The notes below the pieces were generated by a model. That model did not search any database. It was given only the letters and a program-made list of their open reading frames with translations, and was not told the DNA's origin. Shown here piece after piece: positions 8,396-16,486 of a stretch of DNA of 64,000 nucleotides (position 1 is its first letter; every line of letters starts with the position of its first letter). The position numbers and the translations under genes are program-made. The stretch covers positions 806,001-870,000 of the forward strand of contig NZ_FNFL01000001.1 in the NCBI RefSeq assembly GCF_900101125.1. Direction: 5' to 3'. The stretch comes from Sediminibacillus albus (lineage in GTDB: Bacteria; Bacillota; Bacilli; Bacillales; Amphibacillaceae).

Positions 8396-8535
8396 GCAAC
8401 AAGTCGAGCAACTTCTCGGCAAAGTAGAGCAACTCTGTCTATAAGTAGAGCGATTTTCCGGTAAAGTGGAGCGACTCTACCCAAGTAGAGCGATTTCTCG
8501 GCAAAGTGGAGCGACTCTATCCAAGTGGAGAGACT
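8396..8535. repeat. degenerate tandem repeat (units about 19-21 bp)
   Basis: Six to seven units of the type AAGTRGAGCGAYTYTNNGGNA follow one another (examples AAGTAGAGCGATTTTCCGGT, AAGTGGAGCGACTCTACCC, AAGTAGAGCGATTTCTCGGC). The unit length alternates around 19 and 21 bp. Related runs occur at 17520-17590, 50175-50270 and 63885-64000, always between genes near a terminator. An open frame exists across it on the minus strand but is explained by the periodicity. Confidence 0.75.
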
Positions 8536-8540
8536 AAATA

Positions 8541-8569
8541 AAAACACCGCTGTCAATGCGGTGTTTTTA
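8541..8569 (-). terminator. terminator of sspH (bidirectional stem)
   Basis: AAAACACCGC and GCGGTGTTTT are exact complements around a 7-nt loop, with T runs on both strands. Confidence 0.8.
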
Positions 8570-8580
8570 ACGATACTATG

Positions 8581-8760
8581 TTACTGTTCCATCAATTCAT
8601 TAACGGAAACACTTTGTTTGCTTTCCGGATTATCGAGAGGATGTACGGTAGCTTTTCCGGCATCTTGATCTACGTGTTCAATATAAACTTTTTCTCCATT
8701 GTAAGTTACTTCTATCATGTCAGCTGCCGAAGTGATTTCCTGTGCTCGTTGGGCATTCAT
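8581..8760 (-). CDS. sspH: small acid-soluble spore protein, H type
   Basis: The 59-residue product MNAQRAQEI...MIEVTYNGEKVYIEHVD...VHPLDNPE matches the H-type SASP family in length and pattern. These proteins are made in the forespore and packaged in the spore core. ATG 8760 lies 8 nt after AAAGGAGG and gives the standard MNxQRAQEI start; ATG 8763 is adjacent and cannot be excluded. The gene is followed by its own terminator. Forespore (sigma-G) control is expected from the family; I did not identify the promoter. Confidence 0.9.
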   Translation of the reverse strand: MNAQRAQEITSAADMIEVTYNGEKVYIEHVDQDAGKATVHPLDNPESKQSVSVNELMEQ

Positions 8761-8799
8761 CATATTCACCTCCTTTTTAAAATCAACTAATGAATTTTA

Positions 8800-9936
8800 T
8801 TAAGGCTGCAGGACAACTTTAATACAATCCTCCATTTTCGTATCGAAAATTTCATAACCATATTTTGCTTCAGCCAAAGGCAAGGTATGGGTAATAATAT
8901 CGCTCAGATTTACTTTGCCATTAGAAATTAAGTCATGTAAATGTGGCATATAGTGAATTACCGGTGCTTGCCCAGTCCTTATATTGACGTTGCGCTGGAA
9001 TATATCACCAAAGGGAAATGCATTATATCGAGAAGCATATACACCGGTAACCTGGATGTTTCCTCCTTTTCTGACTGCCTGGCTGGCCATCACTAACGCA
9101 CTCATTGAACCGCCTTGCAGCTTCAATCCGGTAGCGAGAAATTCCAAATCAGTCATCTTGCCGTCCATCCCTACACAATCAATAACGACATCTGCGCCGC
9201 CTTTGGTCATGTCATGCAGAAATGCTCCTGCATTTTCATAGTCTTCAAAATTAACGATTTCTACATGGTTTGTCCGCTTGGCATGGTTTAAACGATAACC
9301 GACGTAATCAACGGCAATCACCCGGTTTGCCCCCTTTAGCCAGGCGAACTTTTGGGCTAATAAACCGACGGGGCCACAACCGAGAATGATAACCGTATCC
9401 CCCTCTTTCATGCCAGAGTTATCAACACTCCAATAGGCAGTCGTACCAGCATCTGAAAGCAGGACTAAATTATCGTCTTCTACTTCACTGTCCTCCGGTA
9501 TTTTGAAAGGAGTGAAATTCCCGTATGGGACACGCATATATTCAGCTTGTCCCCCAGGATAACCGCCGGTTGTTCCCGAATATCCAAAGTAGGCTCCCAT
9601 CTCTCCATTATCATTAGCATTATCACACTGGCTTTCCAGTTGATTTTCGCAAAACCAGCATCTCCCGCAGCTCACATTAAATGGAACAACGACACGGTCG
9701 CCTTTTTTAACTTTTGTTACCTCAGGACCGACTTCTTCCACAATCCCCATCGGCTCATGGCCAATAATGTAATTTTCCTGTGTATTGGGAATCATCCCAT
9801 GAATCAAGTGCAAATCAGAACCACAAATAGCAGTATTGGTTAATTTTACGATCAGATCGTCTGGCTTCTGGATACTAGGAGCCTCAACATCTTTCACAAT
9901 GACATTTTTGACACCTTGATAGGTAACAGCTTTCAT
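8800..9936 (-). CDS. adhB: zinc-dependent alcohol dehydrogenase (AdhB/formaldehyde-dehydrogenase-like)
   Basis: The 378-residue MDR enzyme has catalytic-zinc ligands Cys38 (AICGSD) and the GHEP histidine, the structural-zinc cysteine cluster CGRCWFCENQLESQC, and a Rossmann loop VIILGCGPVGLLAQ. The long insert before the cofactor domain places it with glutathione-independent formaldehyde dehydrogenase-like proteins such as B. subtilis AdhB. As in B. subtilis it stands beside CotF-like spore coat genes, so a role in sporulating cells or the spore is likely. The substrate is not determined. Confidence 0.88.
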   Translation of the reverse strand: MKAVTYQGVKNVIVKDVEAPSIQKPDDLIVKLTNTAICGSDLHLIHGMIPNTQENYIIGHEPMGIVEEVGPEVTKVKKGDRVVVPFNVSCGRCWFCENQLESQCDNANDNGEMGAYFGYSGTTGGYPGGQAEYMRVPYGNFTPFKIPEDSEVEDDNLVLLSDAGTTAYWSVDNSGMKEGDTVIILGCGPVGLLAQKFAWLKGANRVIAVDYVGYRLNHAKRTNHVEIVNFEDYENAGAFLHDMTKGGADVVIDCVGMDGKMTDLEFLATGLKLQGGSMSALVMASQAVRKGGNIQVTGVYASRYNAFPFGDIFQRNVNIRTGQAPVIHYMPHLHDLISNGKVNLSDIITHTLPLAEAKYGYEIFDTKMEDCIKVVLQP

Positions 9937-9960
9937 GATTATATTCCTCCGTTTTCACTT

Positions 9961-10329
9961 CTACTGCGGCGGGGTTGGGAATAACCCTTTCCGGTTATTG
10001 TTATCTGGGAAGAGCTTCAGGCCAGCAATATCTACAGCCGTTTGAGCTGCTTGCAAGTCTAGTACTTGCTGCTCGCTTACATCATACGGGTGGAACCATT
10101 TTTTCCTTACCATCATCTCTGTGATTTCTCCCTGGAAATCAATAGCTGCTTCCATTTGATTACGGATGGTAGTTCTGACCTCTGGACTAGCTGCTTCCGT
10201 CAAAGCTACGGAATAGTTTCGTACTGCTTCTTTTACTGTAATCAATAAATCGAGCGCTATCGCCGAATCTATTTGTTCAGGCATGCCGACAGCATTTATT
10301 GGATCTAAGTAATCATTCATGTTCGTCAC
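9961..10329 (-). CDS. CotF-like spore coat protein
   Basis: This 122-residue protein has the coat F fold signature: ALDLLITVKEAVRNYSVALTEAASPEVR with paired helices ending in KKWFHPYDV. It follows the smaller gene 10335-10541 by a few bases, forming a pair that corresponds to the two halves of the CotF precursor (YraF/YraG-like). A proline-rich tail (FPTPPQ) extends beyond the usual end. It lies upstream of adhB on the same strand, probably one sporulation operon. Confidence 0.82.
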   Translation of the reverse strand: MTNMNDYLDPINAVGMPEQIDSAIALDLLITVKEAVRNYSVALTEAASPEVRTTIRNQMEAAIDFQGEITEMMVRKKWFHPYDVSEQQVLDLQAAQTAVDIAGLKLFPDNNNRKGLFPTPPQ

Positions 10330-10334
10330 CTCGT

Positions 10335-10541
10335 TTACTGTGATTTTGAATAGGGATATAGACGCTGCAATTGTTTAATATCCATTACGGACGTTTGCAC
10401 GTTTTTCTCTAACATTGCCCGCAAGTCCTGGTCAAATACAATGCCTTGCATCATTTTCGCTTTTAATAAGGCGACCGTCTTTAAATTTAAAAGTTCGTGG
10501 GTATCCATTGTTTCATGGAAAGCTAAATTTTCCTGGCCCAT
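10335..10541 (-). CDS. small CotF-like spore coat partner protein
   Basis: The 68-residue product (MGQENLAFHETMDTHELLNL...) contains the short two-helix module found next to CotF-like genes. Its paralogue is encoded at 10710-10916 with the same pattern (LHERLELHEILTFKNLCLTKAATM). The start at 10541 follows GAGGAGGATTGTT. It is probably cotranscribed with 9961-10329 and adhB. Confidence 0.72.
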   Translation of the reverse strand: MGQENLAFHETMDTHELLNLKTVALLKAKMMQGIVFDQDLRAMLEKNVQTSVMDIKQLQRLYPYSKSQ

Positions 10542-10709
10542 TAACAATCCTCCTCGCGTGTTATCAAACTAACCAGTATTTTGCTACTAAAGAGTTCAAC
10601 CTATGCACATAAAAGGCTAGTAACTTTGAGGGAGACCATGTGGAATAATAACAGCTCAACTAGGTAACCTAAGATAAAAGTGTTACTATTACGGATTGGG
10701 AGTGAGGAC

Positions 10710-10916
10710 ATGGCAGATCAATTAGCCCTCCATGAACGTTTAGAATTACATGAGATTTTGACATTCAAAAATCTATGCTTAACGAAAGCAGCAACAATGC
10801 ATGGGTTGGTAGGTTGTGAGGAGTTAAAAGGAATACTTGAAACAGACGTCACCGAAGGAAAACAGCATGTCGAACAACTTAACCAGTTGTTAAAAAACGG
10901 GGGTATTTCATCATGA
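10710..10916 (+). CDS. small CotF-like spore coat partner protein (divergent copy)
   Basis: The product (MADQLALHERLELHEILTF...) is a paralogue of the minus-strand small coat gene. ATG 10710 follows GGGAGTGAGGAC; an upstream in-frame start near 10680 lacks a site. Its stop overlaps the next gene by 4 bp (ATGA), so the pair is translationally coupled. The two pairs face away from each other across about 170 bp, suggesting duplicated, divergently transcribed coat operons. Confidence 0.72.
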   Translation: MADQLALHERLELHEILTFKNLCLTKAATMHGLVGCEELKGILETDVTEGKQHVEQLNQLLKNGGISS

Positions 10917-11209
10917 CAAATATGCTGCAAAAAGTTGCTGGATTGAGTGGAATGACGGATCAGGTGATTGCTACTGATTTTTTAATTTCCACTAAGTCGG
11001 CAGTAAGAAATATGACCTTTGCGCTAACAGAAGCAGCAACACCGGAAGTGAGAGATGTTTTGCGGGGACAATTAAACTACGCGATCGAAGCCCATGAAAA
11101 AATCAGTCAATATATGATGGAAAAAGGCTATTATCACCCCAGTGATTTAGATGAACAATTAACCGTTGACTTAAAAGCATCAAAAGCAGCATTAAAATTG
11201 GCTGACTAA
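10913..11209 (+). CDS. CotF-like spore coat protein (divergent copy)
   Basis: The 98-residue protein has the coat F signature ATDFLISTKSAVRNMTFALTE and the conserved YYHPSDLDEQL ending. It is paralogous to 9961-10329 but lacks the proline-rich tail. It is coupled to the upstream small coat gene by a 4-bp overlap and ends at a strong bidirectional terminator. Confidence 0.82.
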   Translation: MTNMLQKVAGLSGMTDQVIATDFLISTKSAVRNMTFALTEAATPEVRDVLRGQLNYAIEAHEKISQYMMEKGYYHPSDLDEQLTVDLKASKAALKLAD

Positions 11210-11253
11210 TAAGCAAAGGAGAACATTGGCAATGTTCTCCTTTGCTTATTTTT
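11209..11253. terminator. bidirectional terminator
   Basis: A stem of about 19 bp (ATAAGCAAAGGAGAACATT with its complement) around GGC, with T runs on both strands, separates the plus-strand coat pair from the minus-strand oxidoreductase. Confidence 0.85.
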
Positions 11254-11264
11254 ATACTGGCCTG

Positions 11265-12845
11265 CTAATAACCGGAATCCTCTGATGTTATGTTATCGAG
11301 AAATGTATGTTCGTCCCGCTGTAACGGCTTTTCTGCCGGCCCTTCGACCACTTCCCCTGTATAGGAAAACCGCGAGCCGTGGCACGGGCAGTCCCAGGTT
11401 CGATCGCCATGGTTCCAATTAACTTCACAACCCATATGGGTGCATGTTGTATCAACAATATACACCTTCCCCTGTTTATCCCGATAAGCCCCTTTACGCT
11501 TCCCTTCAATGGTGACAGGAGCCCCCTGGTCCTCTGATAAGTCATGGATACGCTGGACAGGCAAATCCAGCTTCCCTTTTATCAAATGCTTGGCAACATC
11601 TGCATTTTCTTTTATAAACTCTTTCACACTTGGGTCCCCGATAAACCGGGAAGGAGTGTACAAATCCTTGTACGGATTGTCCCTCTCTAACACGATGTCG
11701 CTCAATAGCTTTGCGGCAACAGTCCCACTCGACATTCCCCATTTTCTAAAACCTGTAGCTACCAGAACCTTCTGCTGTGTCGATGTAATGGCACCTATAT
11801 ACGGCATTTTATCTAATGTAGTCAGATCCTGGGCAGACCAGCGATACATAATTTCCTTTGTATGGAACACTTTCTGGCTGAATGCTTCTAACGCCTTATA
11901 GTGTTCAAGCGTATCCTTCCCCTGCCCGGTCTTATGGCCTTCCCCAGCTATAAGTACAATATTCTCCCCATCCCCCGCTGCCGAACGAAGGGAACGGCTT
12001 GGTTGGTCCACACTAAGGTACATCCCTCCTGGATAATCCTCTTCCGTCTTTACCGCAAGAAGGTATGACCGATCTGCATACATTCTTGTTGAGTATAACC
12101 CTGTTCCTTCATAAAAAGGGAAGTGGGAACAAGCAAGAATATAATCTGCTGTAACACGCTTTCCTTCCCTAGTTAAGACCACTGCTCCTTGCTCATTTTC
12201 TTCTACATTTACCGCAGTCGTATTTTCAAATATGAGCCCGCCAGCTTTCTTGATTAAATGTACGAGATGCGTTAAATATTTAAGCGGGTGAAACTGGGCT
12301 TGATTTTTCATATGCAGCGCGTTTTCAATTTCTATATTAAAAGGAATTTCTTCTTTCAGCTCGCTGTCGATGCCGAGCTCCTGGTATGCTTGATATTCCT
12401 TTTCCAATTCACGGGCATACTTTTCTGAAGTCGCATATAATACGGCATCTTGTTCGGTAAAATTACAATCGATTGCAAGCTCGTTTACCATTTTCTTAAT
12501 AAAATTCAAGGCCTCCGTATTTGCCTGATAATACAATCTTGCTTTTTCTTTGCCAAAATGATTAATAAATTCATCATATATTAAATCGTGCTGTGCGGTT
12601 ATTTTGGCGGTAGTGTGGCCAGTAGTGCCATTCAACAACTTACCAGCTTCCAGCACAGCCACTTTCACCCCTTCTTTTAGTAATAGATAGGCAGCTGTAA
12701 TGCCGGTGATACCACCTCCGACAATGACGACGTCTACTTCCAGATCGTCTTTCAATGAGCCAAACTGCGGTATTTCTATATTGTCCAGCCAGTATGGTTC
12801 AGGGAAAGTCGGCAGTCTTCCTTCATTTCCATTTTCTTTTGTCAC
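11265..12845 (-). CDS. FAD-dependent oxidoreductase with C-terminal Rieske domain (YhfW-like)
   Basis: The protein (526 residues) begins with a DAO-type FAD domain (dinucleotide loop VVIVGGGITGITAAYLL near residue 38) and ends with a Rieske [2Fe-2S] domain whose ligands are visible as CTHMGCEVNW and CPCHGSRFS (about residues 470-495). The same fusion occurs in B. subtilis YhfW. It probably oxidises an amine or amino acid and passes electrons via the cluster; the substrate is unknown. It appears monocistronic. Confidence 0.88.
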   Translation of the reverse strand: MTKENGNEGRLPTFPEPYWLDNIEIPQFGSLKDDLEVDVVIVGGGITGITAAYLLLKEGVKVAVLEAGKLLNGTTGHTTAKITAQHDLIYDEFINHFGKEKARLYYQANTEALNFIKKMVNELAIDCNFTEQDAVLYATSEKYARELEKEYQAYQELGIDSELKEEIPFNIEIENALHMKNQAQFHPLKYLTHLVHLIKKAGGLIFENTTAVNVEENEQGAVVLTREGKRVTADYILACSHFPFYEGTGLYSTRMYADRSYLLAVKTEEDYPGGMYLSVDQPSRSLRSAAGDGENIVLIAGEGHKTGQGKDTLEHYKALEAFSQKVFHTKEIMYRWSAQDLTTLDKMPYIGAITSTQQKVLVATGFRKWGMSSGTVAAKLLSDIVLERDNPYKDLYTPSRFIGDPSVKEFIKENADVAKHLIKGKLDLPVQRIHDLSEDQGAPVTIEGKRKGAYRDKQGKVYIVDTTCTHMGCEVNWNHGDRTWDCPCHGSRFSYTGEVVEGPAEKPLQRDEHTFLDNITSEDSGY

Positions 12846-12957
12846 TAATATCCCTCCAAATAGTAAACATTCTTTCTAATATTGTTTACGTGATTAGAGG
12901 TATCCATACCAAATTTTCACAAAGCCGATCACCGCACTTATTACCAAGGATAATGCA

Positions 12958-12985
12958 TCAAAAAACCGCCAACTTTGGCGGCTAT
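12958..12985 (-). terminator. terminator of the ectoine-utilisation operon
   Basis: CCGCCAA and TTGGCGG (12966-12981) form a tight stem; on the minus strand it is followed by a T run. It lies downstream of doeA. Confidence 0.7.
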
Positions 12986-13140
12986 TTTTACTTCCCGGAA
13001 ACATTAAGGTTAATTTCATCTTTTGCAGATAACTATCGACTTATCATCACTTCACATCTATCTGCTTTCTAAATAATTCCGCTTCAACCAGGACAATGCC
13101 AGTACAGCTAGCTTGAAAATAGGTTGGTAGCCATGACTAT

Positions 13141-14304
13141 TTACTTCACAAACAACTTTCTTGGAAAATCGGTCAACGCTATGCAGCCTGTTTCGGTCAC
13201 TTGGAAGGTCTCACTTATTTCTACGCCATAGTCATCAAACCAAATACCGGGAATTATATGAAAAGTCATATTAGGCCGGAGGATTGTTTTATCGCCGCGT
13301 CTTATGCTGGCTGTATGCTCTCCCCAGTCGGGCGGATAGCTTAAACCAACGGAATAGCCGATGCGCGAGTCCTTAAAAAAGCCATGCCTGGCAATCGACT
13401 TACGCCAGACTTCTTCGATTTCTTCACAAGTGACGCCTGGTTTAACAGCTGCCAATGCCTCATTTAAACCCTCGACAACAACGGAAGAAAGATTTTTCAC
13501 TTTGTCTGTCGGAGAGCCGAGCACCAATGTTCGCGCTAATGGTGCGTGATAGCGTTGAAAGCAGCCGGCCAGCTCGACGATCACTATGTCATTGTCTTGG
13601 TATGGACGGTCAGACCAGGTAATATGCGGCGAAGAGGTGCGGGTTCCAGCAGGAAGCAGGGGAACAATTGCTGGATAATCGCCGCCATAACTGGCAGTAC
13701 CACTGATTTGGGCATGGTAAATATCAGCGACAGCATCGTTTTCCCGGCGGCCGGAATCAATCGCATCCATGGCTGTCTTCATTGCATGGCCGGCAATAAC
13801 AGCCGCTCTTTTCATATAACCGATTTCTTTATCAGATTTAATCATGCGCAAATAATTGACTAACAGCGTCGCATCAACAAACTCGGCATTTGGAATGCCT
13901 TTTTCCAACTGTTTTAATGCCTTAGCGGTAAAATAATAGTTTTCCAATTCGACACCTATGCGGCAGCCGCCCTTGCCGATTTTATCCAACAAACGCGCAA
14001 TAGCATCCATTGGGTGCTGTATCGGCGATTGTATGTAATCATCATTATAAAAGAGAATATGCTGGTGCTGGAGCCAAGTTGTTTCCTTTGCAGCATTCGC
14101 ATCCTGCTTGCGGCCGATCCAGCGCGGTTCTTCCTCTTCCGGCAAAATGACGACCATTTGGTGAACATAAAATGACCATGCATTATACCCGGTCAGGTAA
14201 TTCATGTTGGAAGGATTGGTGATTAACAATACCTCGATACCTTCGACAGCCATCTGTTCTTTCGTCCGCCTTAAACGCTCCTTGTATTCTTCGGTGGTAA
14301 ACAT
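13141..14304 (-). CDS. doeA: ectoine hydrolase (M24 peptidase fold)
   Basis: The 387-residue protein has the creatinase/prolidase fold. The N-terminal stretch NMNYLTGYNAWSFYVHQ is characteristic of DoeA/EutD, which opens the ectoine ring to N-acetyl-diaminobutyrate. The catalytic half contains IVELAGCFQRYHAPLARTL and ends with the conserved GVEISETFQVTETG. ATG 14304 lies 7 nt after AGGGGG; ATG 14310 is too close. It is the last gene of eutB-eutC-doeA. The context of eutB and eutC supports ectoine over a generic Xaa-Pro peptidase. Confidence 0.82.
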   Translation of the reverse strand: MFTTEEYKERLRRTKEQMAVEGIEVLLITNPSNMNYLTGYNAWSFYVHQMVVILPEEEEPRWIGRKQDANAAKETTWLQHQHILFYNDDYIQSPIQHPMDAIARLLDKIGKGGCRIGVELENYYFTAKALKQLEKGIPNAEFVDATLLVNYLRMIKSDKEIGYMKRAAVIAGHAMKTAMDAIDSGRRENDAVADIYHAQISGTASYGGDYPAIVPLLPAGTRTSSPHITWSDRPYQDNDIVIVELAGCFQRYHAPLARTLVLGSPTDKVKNLSSVVVEGLNEALAAVKPGVTCEEIEEVWRKSIARHGFFKDSRIGYSVGLSYPPDWGEHTASIRRGDKTILRPNMTFHIIPGIWFDDYGVEISETFQVTETGCIALTDFPRKLFVK

Positions 14305-14328
14305 GGCCATGCCCCCTGCTTCTATTTT

Positions 14329-15306
14329 TTAAAAAGTGGTACCAGCTCTGTGCTTAACAAGTGCATCATAGGCATAAACAGCGATCATTGTATCCTGGAC
14401 ACCAGTTCCGGTTAAATCGCAAATAGTGATTTCTGACTCATTTAATCTGCCAGATTCCTGTCCTGAGATTATTGCTCCCAGTTCGCTAACCTCCGAATCG
14501 TCCGTCATCATCCCAGAGGCATACGCATGGTGCAACTCGCCGAGACGAAGACACTGCTGCTTGCTGTCACAAACAATCTTGTCAGCCGCTTGAAAACATT
14601 GTACTTCCAATTCGTTTTTATGCTCGGCATCAGCCCCCATCGCCGTGATATGCAAGCCGGGATGAATCCAGTCTGCCTTAATGACAGGTGTTTCGGACGG
14701 TGTCGTACTAATGACAAGTTCACTTTGCCGGACCACTTGTTCTGCAGTTGAACAAGCAACAATTTCACCTTGAAAGATCCCGGAGACATCGTCGATATAT
14801 GTTTTTACATGCTCCTGGTTACGGCCAAACACAAGCAAGCGGGTGAATGAACGCACAAAATGGAGTGCTTCAATCTGGCAGCGGGCCTGGCTTCCGGTCC
14901 CGATAACGCCGACAGTATCTACTGTTTCCTGACTTAAATAGCTAGCGGCAATAGCTCCGGCAGCAGCTGTACGCAGGTGGGTAAGATAGCCGTTATCAAG
15001 CATCACTGCCCGCGGGACACCTGTTTCGCTGCTAAACAGCAGCATCATTCCGTTTCCACTCGGCAGCCCCTGTAAATGATTATCGAAAAATCCAGTCGAC
15101 ATTTTAACAGCAAATTTATCCACCCCTTTCACATAAGCAGATTTTATATCAATTTCGCCGTTGCTTTCCGGAAAATCGATGCGCATGATTGGCGGCATTA
15201 CTACCTGGCTATCTTGTAAACTGGAAAAACCCTTCTCTATTGTGGTTAATACTTGCGGCTGCAACTGCACATACTGGCGGATTTCCGACTCGGTGAACAA
15301 AATCAT
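14329..15306 (-). CDS. eutC: EutC, ornithine-cyclodeaminase-like enzyme of ectoine utilisation
   Basis: This 325-residue member of the ornithine cyclodeaminase/mu-crystallin family has the N-terminal MILFTESEIRQYV, the cofactor loop VGVIGTGSQARCQ and a conserved GNGMMLLFSSETG region. In hydroxyectoine catabolism EutC reduces the imine made by EutB. The ATG at 15306 overlaps the eutB stop by 4 bp (ATGA) and follows GGAGGTGG, so translation is coupled. Function is inferred from the cluster with EutB and DoeA. Confidence 0.8.
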   Translation of the reverse strand: MILFTESEIRQYVQLQPQVLTTIEKGFSSLQDSQVVMPPIMRIDFPESNGEIDIKSAYVKGVDKFAVKMSTGFFDNHLQGLPSGNGMMLLFSSETGVPRAVMLDNGYLTHLRTAAAGAIAASYLSQETVDTVGVIGTGSQARCQIEALHFVRSFTRLLVFGRNQEHVKTYIDDVSGIFQGEIVACSTAEQVVRQSELVISTTPSETPVIKADWIHPGLHITAMGADAEHKNELEVQCFQAADKIVCDSKQQCLRLGELHHAYASGMMTDDSEVSELGAIISGQESGRLNESEITICDLTGTGVQDTMIAVYAYDALVKHRAGTTF

Positions 15307-16298
15307 TTGTACACCACCTCCCAGGCTTGACAGAACTGCAGCCAATCAATATTACTGCCGCTGACAATCACAGCTGCAGTTGACTGGGGATGTTGAGGTG
15401 TAACCTCCCTTTTCCCCGCCAATAAGGCAGCGATACCGGCCGCTCCAGCCCCTTCGGCAACAATTCGTTCATTATTTAGTAAGTATTCCATACCATGGAC
15501 AACCTCCTCCTCCGACAAGAGTACGAGTTTATCCATATAAGTACGAACTATGGAAAAAGTATGCCGGTTATTCAGATTAATTCCCCCCAACAGGCTGTCT
15601 GCCAAGGTTTCTTTTTCCGGAATTTCAACTGGCTGTCCTGCCAGCAGGCTCTCGTTCATCGCTGAAGCACCCTCAATCGACACACCGGTAATATTAACTG
15701 TCGGCTTCAATTGTTTTAGTGTATAAGCTAACCCTGATAATAGCCCTCCTCCTGATAGCGGGATAACAACCTCTTCCAGATTAGGCAAATCCTCAAGCAG
15801 CTCCAGAGCAATCGTACCCTGGCCTGCAATAATATCGATATCATCAAACGGCGGGATGATGGTGAAACCCTCTATTTTTTGTAACTGATGGGATCTTTCT
15901 GCTGCAGCATCCTGCCCCTCGCCGACGATTTCAATGGTTGCATCTAATTGTTTCAATGCTGCCAATTTGGACTTGGGTACACGGCTGGAAATGCAAATGA
16001 CTGCCTTTATACCTAATTGGCGTGCAATGAAGGCAACAGCCAGGCCATGATTTCCTGTCGAATAGGTTGTTACTCCGCAATTTCGCTCTTTATCGGTAAG
16101 CTGCAGCATTTTATTGGCTGCCCCTCTAATTTTAAAAGAGCCGACCTCATTTAATGTTTCCAGTTTCAAATACGTATTGATTCCCAATTGTTCAGACATA
16201 ACTGCAGTTTTTATAAGAGGTGTTTTTTTCACAAGGCTTGAGATACGGCTATGAGCCGACCGAATATCACTTAACGCTAGCGTTCGCTGTTCTTCCAT
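15303..16298 (-). CDS. eutB: EutB, hydroxyectoine-utilisation dehydratase (PLP, threonine-dehydratase-like)
   Basis: The 331-residue fold-type II PLP enzyme has the lysine in VGSFKIRGAANKM, the asparagine loop TYSTGNHGLAVA and the phosphate loop LSGGGLLSG. It resembles threonine dehydratase but lacks the ACT regulatory domain, and its pairing with eutC and doeA identifies it as EutB. It removes water from the hydroxylated diaminobutyrate intermediate. ATG 16298 follows AGGGG at 7 nt. It is first in the operon, transcribed away from the quinone oxidoreductase. Confidence 0.78.
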   Translation of the reverse strand: MEEQRTLALSDIRSAHSRISSLVKKTPLIKTAVMSEQLGINTYLKLETLNEVGSFKIRGAANKMLQLTDKERNCGVTTYSTGNHGLAVAFIARQLGIKAVICISSRVPKSKLAALKQLDATIEIVGEGQDAAAERSHQLQKIEGFTIIPPFDDIDIIAGQGTIALELLEDLPNLEEVVIPLSGGGLLSGLAYTLKQLKPTVNITGVSIEGASAMNESLLAGQPVEIPEKETLADSLLGGINLNNRHTFSIVRTYMDKLVLLSEEEVVHGMEYLLNNERIVAEGAGAAGIAALLAGKREVTPQHPQSTAAVIVSGSNIDWLQFCQAWEVVYK

Positions 16299-16486
16299 CA
16301 AAGTTCCCCTTCCTGCAGACTAAAAAAAGAGTATTTCTACATTTATATAACAGTGGCCAGGCATGTATGCGAGCGAATTACCGTTGGACAATAGCGATTT
16401 AATCCTTTCTTTTTGCCAGGCAGGCTGTGATAGGATAATAATAAGATAGTAAATAGTTATCAAAATGATAAAAAAGGAGTCTTCGT

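Noticed and set aside
8396-8535. Possible CRISPR array
   Set aside because: Units are degenerate, continuous, and lack constant repeats separated by unique spacers; no cas genes in the window.
8332-8556. 74-codon minus-strand ORF with Leu/Arg/Glu-rich repeats
   Set aside because: It is the translation of the degenerate tandem DNA repeat; no ribosome binding site and related repeats elsewhere are not open frames of the same kind.
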